This document shows positions 37,271 through 44,978 of a stretch of 64,000 nucleotides of DNA, piece by piece. Within the stretch, counting starts at the first letter, position 1, and each line of letters opens with the position of its first letter. The notes below the pieces were generated by a model. The model was not told the origin of the DNA and did not search any database. It saw only the letters and a program-made list of their open reading frames with translations. A program made the translations under genes and the position numbers. Source of the stretch: Sphingomonadales bacterium (GTDB taxonomy: Bacteria; Pseudomonadota; Alphaproteobacteria; Sphingomonadales; Sphingomonadaceae); contig JAGWMZ010000015.1 of the NCBI GenBank assembly GCA_028871475.1, positions 1-64,000 of the forward strand. The letters run 5' to 3'.

Positions 37271-38496
37271 GCCCCGCCGCGCTCCGCGAAACCATTCTCG
37301 CCCAGATGATGCGGGCTGGCAAAACGCGCCTCATGCCCCGAGACAATCGCCATCAGAAAGCCGCCCAGCGCATTCTGCAGCCCGAGCTGCAGCAACATCA
37401 CCCCCAACGCCGCCGGCCATAACGACGAGGCGGCCTGGTATTCGCGGCTGACCCAGCCATAGGCCACAAGCGCCAGCACCAGAACGCCCAGCGCCATCAC
37501 CGCAAAGCCTGAGAGCAGCATCGTCTCAAGACTGGCAAAGCCGCCGGCGAGTTGAGTCACCCATGTGCTACGGCGATACCCCTGTCGAATGGAATAAATA
37601 TGGGCGGCAAGGGCCAGCATCATCGCCAGATGCCCCATCGCCACCAGCGCGCCGCCCAGCAAGGTCCAATAGGCACCGACCTGCGGCACGCTCCCGGGCT
37701 TGAAAAACTCCAACCCCGAGGCGCCCATCAGCAGCCCCCCCACCAGCAGCGCCAGCAGCGCCGGCACGCCGAACACCCATGTCGGGCTCAACATCAGCAG
37801 ATAGCGCAAATGCCGCCAGCCATCGCGCCACGGGCGCAGATGCGGCGCGCGTTCCCTCAGGTCCGGCCCCAGCGTGGCGGGCACCTGATCGATCCGCAGG
37901 CCCAGCAGCTTGGCCTTGATGACCATTTCGCTGGCAAATTCCATGCCCGAGGATGACAGGCCGCAAGCCTCGAACGCCTGTTTGGTGATGGCGCGAATGC
38001 CGCAATGCGCATCCTCGATCCCGGCGCGGAAAAACAGGTTGAGCACGCCGGTCAGCAGCGGATTGCCGATATAGCGGTTCTTCCATGGCATGGCGCCCTT
38101 GGCGATGCCGCCGGCAAAGCGGCTGCCCATGCACAGATCCGCGCCGGCAATCAGCCGGCCGATCATCGCCACGCCGTCGAGGAAATCATAGCTGCCATCG
38201 GCATCGGCCATCAGCAGATAGCGGCCATGGCCCGCCTCGCACCCACCGATCAGCGCCGCGCCATAGCCGCGCCGCGCCACCGGCACCACGCGCGCGCCCT
38301 GGCTGATGGCATAGGCCTGGCTGCCGTCGGTCGATCCATTGTCGGCAATGAGGATTTCGCTGCTCAAGCCGAACTGATCCCTGATCCGTTCCGCCGCCGC
38401 CCGCGCATTGGCCAGGCAATGGGGCAGCGACTGGATCTCGTTCAAACATGGCATGATCAGCGAGACATCAGGCTGGTCAGGGGGTAAACTGGTCAA
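37267..38496 (-). CDS. Family 2 glycosyltransferase with C-terminal membrane domain (DPM1/GtrB-like)
   Basis: A 409-residue protein whose catalytic domain starts VSLIMPCLNEIQSLPHCLANA, with ADADGSYDFLDGVAMIGRL as the metal motif and GIRAITKQAFEACGL. Several C-terminal helices follow (WVFGVPALLALLVGGLLM and onward). This layout is typical of polyprenyl-phosphate glucose/mannose synthases that work with GtrA flippases. The product is probably polyprenyl-P-hexose (inference). It is first in the GT2-GT2-GtrA unit. An alternative glycan function cannot be excluded. Confidence 0.85.
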   Translation of the reverse strand: MTSLPPDQPDVSLIMPCLNEIQSLPHCLANARAAAERIRDQFGLSSEILIADNGSTDGSQAYAISQGARVVPVARRGYGAALIGGCEAGHGRYLLMADADGSYDFLDGVAMIGRLIAGADLCMGSRFAGGIAKGAMPWKNRYIGNPLLTGVLNLFFRAGIEDAHCGIRAITKQAFEACGLSSSGMEFASEMVIKAKLLGLRIDQVPATLGPDLRERAPHLRPWRDGWRHLRYLLMLSPTWVFGVPALLALLVGGLLMGASGLEFFKPGSVPQVGAYWTLLGGALVAMGHLAMMLALAAHIYSIRQGYRRSTWVTQLAGGFASLETMLLSGFAVMALGVLVLALVAYGWVSREYQAASSLWPAALGVMLLQLGLQNALGGFLMAIVSGHEARFASPHHLGENGFAERGGA

Positions 38497-38915
38497 GGGC
38501 GCTCCCGTCGCAAGGGCACATGGGCCTGCGTCGGGGTCGGTTGCCCTTCCCGCCGTTTGCCCTTGAGGCCTGTGTTAACAGCACCGTGCAGCCGGGCAAA
38601 GAGGCTTGGCAGGGGCATTGTCCCGCACCGGCCTCCTTCAGGCGAATTCCCCGCATGGCGGCGCGTTCCGCCCTGTGCCCAAGGGCCGCAACCGCGCCGA
38701 GTCCCCCAGGCCCGCAGCCGCCAAAAACCCCGCGCCACCGGCAAAGAGGGGTAACAATGGGTTAAAATCGCCACTCAGGCAGGCGCGGCTGTGCATTTGT
38801 CAGTGGAAAAAGCGGCAAATCCGCGTGCCGAGTGCCCAAAACACCGCAAATTCATAGACCAGCCTCTCTCTCGGCGCTAGGCAGGCCCCCCAACACTTTC
38901 AAAAGGGCTCAAGTG
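38497..38915. other. Intergenic region upstream of HU
   Basis: About 420 bp between divergent genes with no credible gene. It should hold the HU promoter and the promoter of the glycosyltransferase unit. No composite repeat copy or strong hairpin is seen. Open frames here have no ribosome-binding sites and no recognisable content. Confidence 0.55.
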
Positions 38916-39191
38916 ATGAACAATAGCGACCTCGCTGACAAGCTGGCCGCCGCGCATGGCATCAGCAAGGCTGACGCCCGCAAGTATGTCGACGCGACCT
39001 TCGCGGCGATTGCTGACGCGGCTGGCGCTGGCGAAGAAGTCTCGCTGAACGGCTTCGGCAAGTTCAAGGTCAAGGAAACCGCTGCCCGCGAAGGCCGCAA
39101 TCCCTCGACCGGCGCGACGATCCAGATCGCGGCATCCAAGAAGCTGACCTTTGCCCCCGCCAAGGCGGTCAAGGACAAGCTGAACGGCTAA
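38916..39191 (+). CDS. HU family DNA-binding protein
   Basis: A 91-residue histone-like protein that bends and compacts DNA. The N-terminal helices are MNNSDLADKLAAAHGISKADARKYVD; the beta arm holds GFGKFKVKETAAREGRNPSTG, followed by ATIQIAASKKLTF. All family features are present. The ATG at 38916 has AAAAGGG upstream. Abundant HU genes are usually strongly expressed; the strong terminator just after the stop fits that. Confidence 0.96.
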   Translation: MNNSDLADKLAAAHGISKADARKYVDATFAAIADAAGAGEEVSLNGFGKFKVKETAAREGRNPSTGATIQIAASKKLTFAPAKAVKDKLNG

Positions 39192-39197
39192 AAGGCT

Positions 39198-39244
39198 GAG
39201 CGGGGCCCACGCGTCTGCGCCAGGCCCCGCTCCCTCTCTTTTTC
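39198..39244 (+). terminator. Intrinsic terminator of HU
   Basis: A perfect 10-bp stem GAGCGGGGCC (39198-39207) / GGCCCCGCTC (39223-39232), followed by CCTCTCTTTTT, 6 bp after the HU stop. Confidence 0.88.
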
Positions 39245-39349
39245 GCCCATGCGGGCGATCCATGTTTCGGCTGGTAACGCAACCAGCATCAGCCTAACCT
39301 CCCCGCCAATGCGGACAGGAATGTCCCGGGCCGGGAGATGCACCAATCC

Positions 39350-40666
39350 ATGAATGGCAATGACACTCAGCTCATCGCGGCGGCGCTGGGCGGTATTGGC
39401 GTGACTGTGGCCCTGATCCTGGCCGGGCGTTTTCATCCCTTTCTGGCGTTGCTGACCGGCGCTTTCGTAGTCGGCCTGGGTGCTGGCCTGTCGGCGGCGG
39501 AGACGGGCGCGGCGGTTGAAAAGGGGCTGGGCGACATCATGGGCCATACCGGGCTGGTGGTGGCGCTGGGCCTGTCGCTGGGCGCCATGCTGCAATGTTC
39601 GGGCGCAGCCGAAAGGCTGGCCCGCGCGGGGCTGGCACTGGCTGGCCCCGGCGCCGCACCATGGGCCGCGCTGATCGTGGGCGTGGTGGTGGGCCTTCCC
39701 CTGTTTTTCGAAACCGGACTGGTCCTGCTGTTGCCGGTCATGGCTTCAGCCGCCCAGGCCCTGCGCGACCGCGAGGCCGGGCTCCGGCTGATCCTGTGCG
39801 CCATCGCCGGGCTGGCAGTGGTTCACGCGCTGGTGCCGCCTCACCCCGGCCCGCTCATCGCCATTGCGGCGCTGGGGGCGGATATGGGGCGCACCATGCT
39901 GTATGGCGCTATGGTGGCTTTGCCCACGGCGGTTCTGGCCGGGCCGGTGCTGGCGCGCTATTCCGCGCGCGGCCTGACCATCGACCTGCCGCTGGCGCCG
40001 ATGGACCACAGCGAAGGCAAGGCGCCCGGCATCGGGCGCGGGCTGACCATCGTGCTGATGCCGGTGGTGCTGATCGCCATGGGCCAGTTGCACAGCCTGT
40101 TGCCCGCCTGGGTGGCGGCGCTGGCCGATCCGGTGCTGGCGCTGCTGGTGACCAATCTGGCCGCGCTGGTCCTGCTCTTTGGCCGGCGGATGGCCGACGC
40201 TCGCCTGCAGACCACGATCTGGGACCATGCGCTCAAACCGGCGGGCAGCATTTTGCTGGCGATCGGCGCCGGCGGCGCGCTCAAACAGGTGCTGGTCAGT
40301 GCGAAGCTGGCCGACCTGCTTGCCCGGGAGGTCGAGCACGCCTCGGTCTCACCCTTGATTCTGGCCTGGCTGGTGGCCGCCGCGCTGCGGCTGGCGGCAG
40401 GGTCGGCAACTGTCGCCACCATCACCGCCGCCGGTATCATGGCCGGGGTTGCCCATATGCCCGGCGTATCGCCCGAATGGCTGGTGCTGGCCATCGGTTC
40501 AGGTTCAGTCGTGCTCTCGCATGTCAACGACCCGGGCTTCTGGCTGGTGAAAAGCTGGCTGGGCACCAGCACGCCCAACACGTTCCGCACCTGGTCGGCG
40601 CTGGAAACGGTGATTTCCGTCGCGGGGCTGATCTTTGTGCTGATCGGCAGCCATCTGATCGGGTAA
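39350..40666 (+). CDS. GntP family permease
   Basis: A 438-residue inner-membrane transporter with about 12-13 helices. GLPLFFETGLVLLLPV, VPPHPGPLIAIAALGADMG and SGSVVLSHVNDPGFWLVKSWLG are hallmark GntP motifs. The family carries gluconate and related sugar acids by proton symport; the exact substrate is unknown. The ATG at 39350 is 12 nt after GGGAG; an ATG at 39338 is in frame but directly abuts it. No gluconate kinase is adjacent. The tRNA-Leu gene follows on the other strand. Confidence 0.88.
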   Translation: MNGNDTQLIAAALGGIGVTVALILAGRFHPFLALLTGAFVVGLGAGLSAAETGAAVEKGLGDIMGHTGLVVALGLSLGAMLQCSGAAERLARAGLALAGPGAAPWAALIVGVVVGLPLFFETGLVLLLPVMASAAQALRDREAGLRLILCAIAGLAVVHALVPPHPGPLIAIAALGADMGRTMLYGAMVALPTAVLAGPVLARYSARGLTIDLPLAPMDHSEGKAPGIGRGLTIVLMPVVLIAMGQLHSLLPAWVAALADPVLALLVTNLAALVLLFGRRMADARLQTTIWDHALKPAGSILLAIGAGGALKQVLVSAKLADLLAREVEHASVSPLILAWLVAAALRLAAGSATVATITAAGIMAGVAHMPGVSPEWLVLAIGSGSVVLSHVNDPGFWLVKSWLGTSTPNTFRTWSALETVISVAGLIFVLIGSHLIG

Positions 40667-40694
40667 GGGTGAGACGGGTAAAGGCCAGACGGGC

Positions 40695-40779
40695 TGGTGC
40701 GGACGGCGGGACTCGAACCCGCACGAGCAAGGCTCAAGGGATTTTAAGTCCCCGGCGTCTACCATTCCGCCACGTCCGC
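40695..40779 (-). tRNA. tRNA-Leu (anticodon TAA)
   Basis: On the minus strand the sequence begins GCGGACGTGGCGGAATGG and closes with CGTCCGC-A-CCA, a 7-bp acceptor stem with encoded CCA. The anticodon loop is CTTAAAA, giving TAA. The TTCGAGT T-loop region and a long variable arm (CTTGAGCC...) are present, as required for a class II tRNA such as Leu. Length is 85 nt including CCA. Confidence 0.97.
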
Positions 40780-40805
40780 ATGCGCGTCACGCCTGTGGCA
40801 GATCG

Positions 40806-40829
40806 GCCCGGCGCAGGCAAGCGCCGGGC
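40806..40829 (-). terminator. Hairpin downstream of ihfB
   Basis: A perfect 9-bp stem GCCCGGCGC (40806-40814) / GCGCCGGGC (40821-40829), 22 bp past the ihfB stop. It has no T-run, so it may be a weak or factor-assisted terminator, or a 3' mRNA stabiliser. Confidence 0.55.
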
Positions 40830-40851
40830 TGCATGGTGACGGGATCGCGGC

Positions 40852-41130
40852 TCAGACGTTGAGACGCGCGCGCATTTCTTTGCCAGGCTTGAAGAAAGGC
40901 ACACGCTTGCCCGGCACGTCGACCGCTTCGCCCGTGCGCGGGTTGCGGCCCTTGCGCGGTTCACGTTCACGGGTGGAAAAGGCGCCAAAGCCGCGCAGTT
41001 CCACCCGTCCGCCATCAGCCAGACGCTGGGCAATCTCGTCAAAGAACACGTCCACAACGCGCTCGACATCGTCAGCACGCAATTCCGGATTGGCCTTGGC
41101 CAAGGCGGCAAGCAATTCCGATCGAATCAT
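40852..41130 (-). CDS. ihfB: Integration host factor subunit beta
   Basis: IhfB pairs with IhfA to bend DNA at specific sites in replication, recombination and transcription. The 92-residue product starts [17 protein letters not shown] and has [37 protein letters not shown] and [14 protein letters not shown], matching IhfB rather than HU. It is monocistronic on the minus strand, ending at a hairpin before tRNA-Leu. An HU gene lies about 2 kb away. Confidence 0.96.
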   Translation of the reverse strand: MIRSELLAALAKANPELRADDVERVVDVFFDEIAQRLADGGRVELRGFGAFSTREREPRKGRNPRTGEAVDVPGKRVPFFKPGKEMRARLNV

Positions 41131-41290
41131 CCTCTATCCCCCCACGGGCCTGTGGCGACGGTCTGCCCCCCAGTCCGTCGCACGCTGGCGGTTTGAAACA
41201 GTCGCGCCGGTTCTCATAAGTGCCAGAAGTTGCAGAACAGTTCAATCCCGCAACCGGGCCATTTCCGGCCCAAAACGGGACTTTACAGGC

Positions 41291-41638
41291 TTAACGCACC
41301 ACCGGTGCAAGCAGTTCGGCCACATCGACGCCCAGCCGGTCGATCCTTTCGCGAATCGCCGGCCATTCCCGGGTCAGAAACTGGTCTCTCTCAGCGCTCA
41401 AAAGGCGGGCCCGGGCACCCTTGGCAACCATCATGCCGACACCGCGCTGCACCTCGACCAGTTCGTCCAGCTGAAACTGTTGATAGGCCTTGGCGACAGT
41501 CAGCGGATTGGCGCCCTGCTGCGCCGCCAGCATCCGCACCGAGGGGAGCAAAGTGCCTTCCTCATAGGTGCCATCAATGATCGCTGCGGCAATCATGTCA
41601 CGCAGCTTGAGATAGACGGGGCGGGATGATGCGACCAT
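41291..41638 (-). CDS. GntR family (YtrA-like) transcriptional regulator
   Basis: A 115-residue protein starting MVASSRPVYLKLRDMIAAAII (41638). It has the winged-helix of GntR proteins (GTLLPSVRMLAAQQGANPLTVAKAYQQFQ) and only a short C-terminal helical tail, as in the YtrA subfamily. A TTG at 41674 would add 12 residues. YtrA regulators usually control an ABC transporter operon, but none is here. Its start is about 120 bp from the divergent POT transporter gene, which makes that the likely target (inference). Confidence 0.85.
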   Translation of the reverse strand: MVASSRPVYLKLRDMIAAAIIDGTYEEGTLLPSVRMLAAQQGANPLTVAKAYQQFQLDELVEVQRGVGMMVAKGARARLLSAERDQFLTREWPAIRERIDRLGVDVAELLAPVVR

Positions 41639-41754
41639 GGGTGCATCAGTGCCATAATACAGCCTCTCACGCAAGCATTCCCGCGGATTTTGGCCGTTTT
41701 GCCATGGTCATTTGAACGCTTTTCGCTTGGGCAATATCCAGCTAAGCCTGCGAC

Positions 41755-43542
41755 ATGAACGAAAACTCCGACGCAACAATGCGAAGCCCCGCCGCCGCGC
41801 GCCAGTGGCTGGGGCACCCGGCGCAACTGGCCCGGCTGTTCTCCATCGAGATGTGGGAGCGTTTCGGCTTTTACGGCATGAGGGCGCTGCTAACCCTCTA
41901 TCTGACCAAGCATTTTGTGTTGGGCGACCATGCGGCCACCGGCATCTATGGCGGCTATACCGCGCTGGTCTATCTGACGCCACTGGCCGGCGGGCTGGTG
42001 GCAGACCAGTATCTCGGCTCGAAACGGTCGGTGAAATTCGGCGCGCTGATGATGGCGGCGGGCTATTTCGCCCTCGCCTTTGGCGGGCAGGCCGCCCAGC
42101 CATGGGTGGAGTTTGACGGCGTCCGCCATGCCGTCACGGTCGAACATTTCATCGACCGTCCCACCAGTGCGCCCGATGAACGCCGCGTGCTGATGGTACA
42201 GGGCCAACCCAACCAGATCCACGGCAATGACGATGGCAGCATCGACCTTGTTGCCCCCGATGGCCATGTCTCGCGCCATCTGGCGGCGGGCAGCACGAAG
42301 GATGGCGCCACCCGCGAGGAATGGCGCGTGGCGCTGATGCTGCTGGCGCTGTCGGCAGTGGCGGTGGGCAACGGCTTTTTCAAACCCAACATCTCGACCA
42401 TGGTGGGCGCGCTTTATGCGGTGGGTGACCGGCGGCGCGATGCGGGTTTCACCATCTTCTACATGGGCATCAATCTGGGCTCGGCGATCGGCCAGGTGGT
42501 GGCGCCCTTTCTGGCCGACCGTTTCGGTTGGGGGGCAGGCTTTGGTTCGGCGGCGGCGGTGATGCTGCTGGCCTGGGGGATGCTGCGCTTCGATGGCGGG
42601 CGTCTGGCCGGCTATGGCGAAACGCCCGCGCGGGCGGGCAGCGACCATGCCTGGCGGATCTATGGCCTCGCCCTGCTGGCGATCCCGCTGTTCTACCTGC
42701 TCTTTGCCAATCTGATGGAGACGCCCGCGCCGGTGGCAGGCGCAGGCCTTGGCGGCTATCTGCTGGGGCTGCCGCTGATGGGCAAGCTGCTGTGTGGCAC
42801 CTTTGTCATCGCCGTGCCGGGCATTCTGCTGTGGTCTTGGCGGGCGGGCAGCCGCGTCGAATTCCAGATGATGGTCGCCGCCATGGTGCTGATCACTTTC
42901 AACACCGTGTTCTGGAGCCTGTTCGAGCAGGCCGGCTCCTCGCTCACTTTGTTTGCCGACCGTAACACCAACCTCTCCTTCCTTGGCCTCTTCACCCTGT
43001 CCGCGCCGCAGACGCAGCAGTTCAATTCGCTGGCCATCATCGTGCTGGCGCCGGTGCTGGGCATGGTCTGGGGCTGGCTGGGCAAGCGCGGCTGGGAGCC
43101 CTCGATCCCGGTCAAATTCGCGATGGGGCTGATCGGCGTTGGCGGCGGTTTCCTCTTCCTCGTGCTGGGCGCACATTTCGTGGGACCGGATTTCAAGGTG
43201 GGGCTGCTGTGGCTGGCGGGCCTTTATGTCATCCATTCGATTGCCGAACTATGCCTTTCGCCCGTCGGCCTTTCGATGATCACCAAGCTGGCCATTGCGC
43301 GCATTGTCGGGCTGATGATGGGCGCGTGGTATCTGGCGATGGCCATGGGCGAATATGGCGCAGGGCTGCTGGCGCAGCTCGCCACGGTCAAGACAGTGGG
43401 CGGCGAGGTGACAAACCTGAAACTGAGCCTGGAGATCTACACCACCACCTATTGGCAGATCGGCTGGGCCTCCGTGATGGTGGGGCTGGTGCTGCTGGCG
43501 ATCTCGCCGCTGCTGAAAAGGCTGATGCATGGGGTGACGTGA
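41755..43542 (+). CDS. POT/PTR family peptide:proton symporter
   Basis: A 595-residue inner-membrane transporter that imports di- and tripeptides with protons. It has the ExxERF motif (FSIEMWERFGFYGMRALLTLYL, about residues 30-51) and around 12-14 helices. A long polar segment of ~75 residues after helix 3-4 (VEFDGVRHAVTVEHF to TREEWR) adds an extramembrane loop seen in some proteobacterial members. It diverges from the YtrA-like regulator. A short VOC gene follows after about 66 bp. Confidence 0.9.
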   Translation: MNENSDATMRSPAAARQWLGHPAQLARLFSIEMWERFGFYGMRALLTLYLTKHFVLGDHAATGIYGGYTALVYLTPLAGGLVADQYLGSKRSVKFGALMMAAGYFALAFGGQAAQPWVEFDGVRHAVTVEHFIDRPTSAPDERRVLMVQGQPNQIHGNDDGSIDLVAPDGHVSRHLAAGSTKDGATREEWRVALMLLALSAVAVGNGFFKPNISTMVGALYAVGDRRRDAGFTIFYMGINLGSAIGQVVAPFLADRFGWGAGFGSAAAVMLLAWGMLRFDGGRLAGYGETPARAGSDHAWRIYGLALLAIPLFYLLFANLMETPAPVAGAGLGGYLLGLPLMGKLLCGTFVIAVPGILLWSWRAGSRVEFQMMVAAMVLITFNTVFWSLFEQAGSSLTLFADRNTNLSFLGLFTLSAPQTQQFNSLAIIVLAPVLGMVWGWLGKRGWEPSIPVKFAMGLIGVGGGFLFLVLGAHFVGPDFKVGLLWLAGLYVIHSIAELCLSPVGLSMITKLAIARIVGLMMGAWYLAMAMGEYGAGLLAQLATVKTVGGEVTNLKLSLEIYTTTYWQIGWASVMVGLVLLAISPLLKRLMHGVT

Positions 43543-43608
43543 AAACGCGACCCGGTTTGACGCAGAAACGGCCGGATGGGATCATCCCGTCGCCTCAGGA
43601 GAACCGCC

Positions 43609-43995
43609 ATGCCTATGCCTGCCGAGTCGCGCCCGATCTCTTTCGTGCTCAGCCGTGATCCGGCAGCGCTCAAACCCTTTTACGGTGACGTGCTGGGCCT
43701 GTCGCTGATCGGCGAGGATGGCTTTGCCATCGCCTATGATCTGGGCGATGGCGCCATGCTGCGGCTTACCGCCCTGCCATCGCATCAGCCGGCACCCCAC
43801 ACCGCCTTTGGCTGGAGCGTGCCCGACATCGCCGCCGCCGTGGCCGATTTGCGCGCCAAGGGCGTAGCGTTCAAAATCTACGAAGGTTTTGCGCAGAATT
43901 CCGATGGCATTTGGACTGCCCCCGGCGGCGGCGCCAAGGTCGCCTGGTTCCCCGACCCGGAAGGCAATCTGCTCAGCCTGACCCAGTTTTCCTGA
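43609..43995 (+). CDS. VOC family (glyoxalase/bleomycin-resistance-like) protein
   Basis: A 128-residue protein with two beta-alpha-beta-beta-beta modules (ISFVLSRDPAALKPFYGDVLGLSL, then TAFGWSVPDIAAAVADLRAKGV) and the closing AWFPDPEGNLLSL. The fold covers metal-dependent isomerases, dioxygenases and drug-binding proteins, so the activity is unknown. The ATG at 43609 has AGGAGA upstream. It converges with zur, with 18 bp between the stops. Confidence 0.85.
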   Translation: MPMPAESRPISFVLSRDPAALKPFYGDVLGLSLIGEDGFAIAYDLGDGAMLRLTALPSHQPAPHTAFGWSVPDIAAAVADLRAKGVAFKIYEGFAQNSDGIWTAPGGGAKVAWFPDPEGNLLSLTQFS

Positions 43996-44013
43996 GGCGC
44001 TTTTCCTGAGCGG

Positions 44014-44487
44014 CTATTCCGCCCCGGCGGTGCAATCCGAACACATGCCGCGCAGTTCCACCACCGGGCGTACATCGGCAAAGCCGGCCGCCTTGGCCGC
44101 CTCGATCAGCGCGCCGGTCAGCTTGTCGTCATCGATATGCACCGCCTTGCCGCAAACCTCGCAGATGAGGAAAATGCAGTCATGCCGGCAGCCCGGATGC
44201 GGATTGGCGATATAGGCATTGGCGCTTTCCACCCGGCGGGCAAGATTGGTCCGCACGAACAGGTCGAGAATGCGATAGACGCTGTTGGCCGCCACCCTTT
44301 TGCCGCGGCGCTTCGACACCGCCTCGGCAATGTCATAGGCCGAGGCCGGGCGCCCCTCACCCGCCAGTGCGTCATAGACATCGCCGCGCATCTCGGTCCA
44401 TTGCTCACCCGCCGTTTCCAGAGCGGTGCGGGCGGCATGGATCAGGCCTTCGCCCGAATGTTCGTGATGATGATGGGTTGCGGACAT
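44014..44487 (-). CDS. zur: Fur family regulator, probably Zur
   Basis: A 157-residue Fur-type repressor. The N-terminus is His-rich (MSATHHHHEHSGEG), the winged-helix holds YDIAEAVSKRRGKRVAANSVYRILDLFVR, and zinc-site Cys pairs are CEVC and CSDC. The RILDLFVRTNL region and His-rich N-terminus resemble Zur more than Fur. Zur represses zinc-uptake genes when zinc is plentiful. The start at 44487 is chosen because upstream codons run through sequence lacking any conserved residues. Confidence 0.85.
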   Translation of the reverse strand: MSATHHHHEHSGEGLIHAARTALETAGEQWTEMRGDVYDALAGEGRPASAYDIAEAVSKRRGKRVAANSVYRILDLFVRTNLARRVESANAYIANPHPGCRHDCIFLICEVCGKAVHIDDDKLTGALIEAAKAAGFADVRPVVELRGMCSDCTAGAE

Positions 44488-44630
44488 GAAGAAGGTTTTA
44501 GCGGGATTTTTAGGGAAGAAGGAAGGGGAAAGATGCAAGTGCCAACACGCGCGCGCATGGCCCGCGCGGTCAGCGAAAGGCGCAGGGGGGGGGGCGAGAG
44601 ACACAAGGCCAGCCCGCGCGCCCATGCACA

Positions 44631-44774
44631 TCATTGCGAGGGCGCGGCGATGGCGCTGCCCACCACCATGTTCGTGACGCCACCATGCGTGCCCAGAAAC
44701 AGGCAGATGGCCACGGCGCCAAGGATAAAACCAACGGCAAACGAGCGGAACAGGTCGGATTTGAACATGGTCAT
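44631..44774 (-). CDS. Small membrane protein (47 residues)
   Basis: On the minus strand an ATG at 44774 opens MTMFKSDLFRSFAVGFILGA, then VAICLFLGTHGG, a stretch through NMVVGSAIAAPSQ and a TGA at 44633-44631. One hydrophobic helix lies at about residues 12-29. Codon positions look like coding sequence, and the frame is flanked by zur and purH, both also minus strand. I recognise no family. There is no strong ribosome-binding site; a second ATG two codons in may be used. Confidence 0.55.
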   Translation of the reverse strand: MTMFKSDLFRSFAVGFILGAVAICLFLGTHGGVTNMVVGSAIAAPSQ

Positions 44775-44890
44775 GACACGCGGGGGCTTTTCGAGGGGAG
44801 GGGCCGTGAAGGCCTTCGGAGGGGGCGGGCCCTAAATGGTTTTCGCGCTCAAAAGTTCCACCCCTCCTTTGGTATCAGGGCCTAACAGGC

Positions 44891-44932
44891 GCGACCAAAG
44901 GTCGCAGTGCTGCGACGAACCGCTCGTCGCAG
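44891..44932. other. Tandem hairpins 3' of purH
   Basis: Two adjacent perfect hairpins: GCGACC-AAA-GGTCGC (44891-44905) and CTGCGACG (44910-44917) / CGTCGCAG (44925-44932). They lie about 50 bp beyond the purH stop on the minus strand. No T-run follows, so they may stabilise the mRNA end or assist termination. Confidence 0.5.
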
Positions 44933-44978
44933 CGACTGGTAGCATGGCTGGATGAACTGAGCCTGTCGCTTGCGATAG

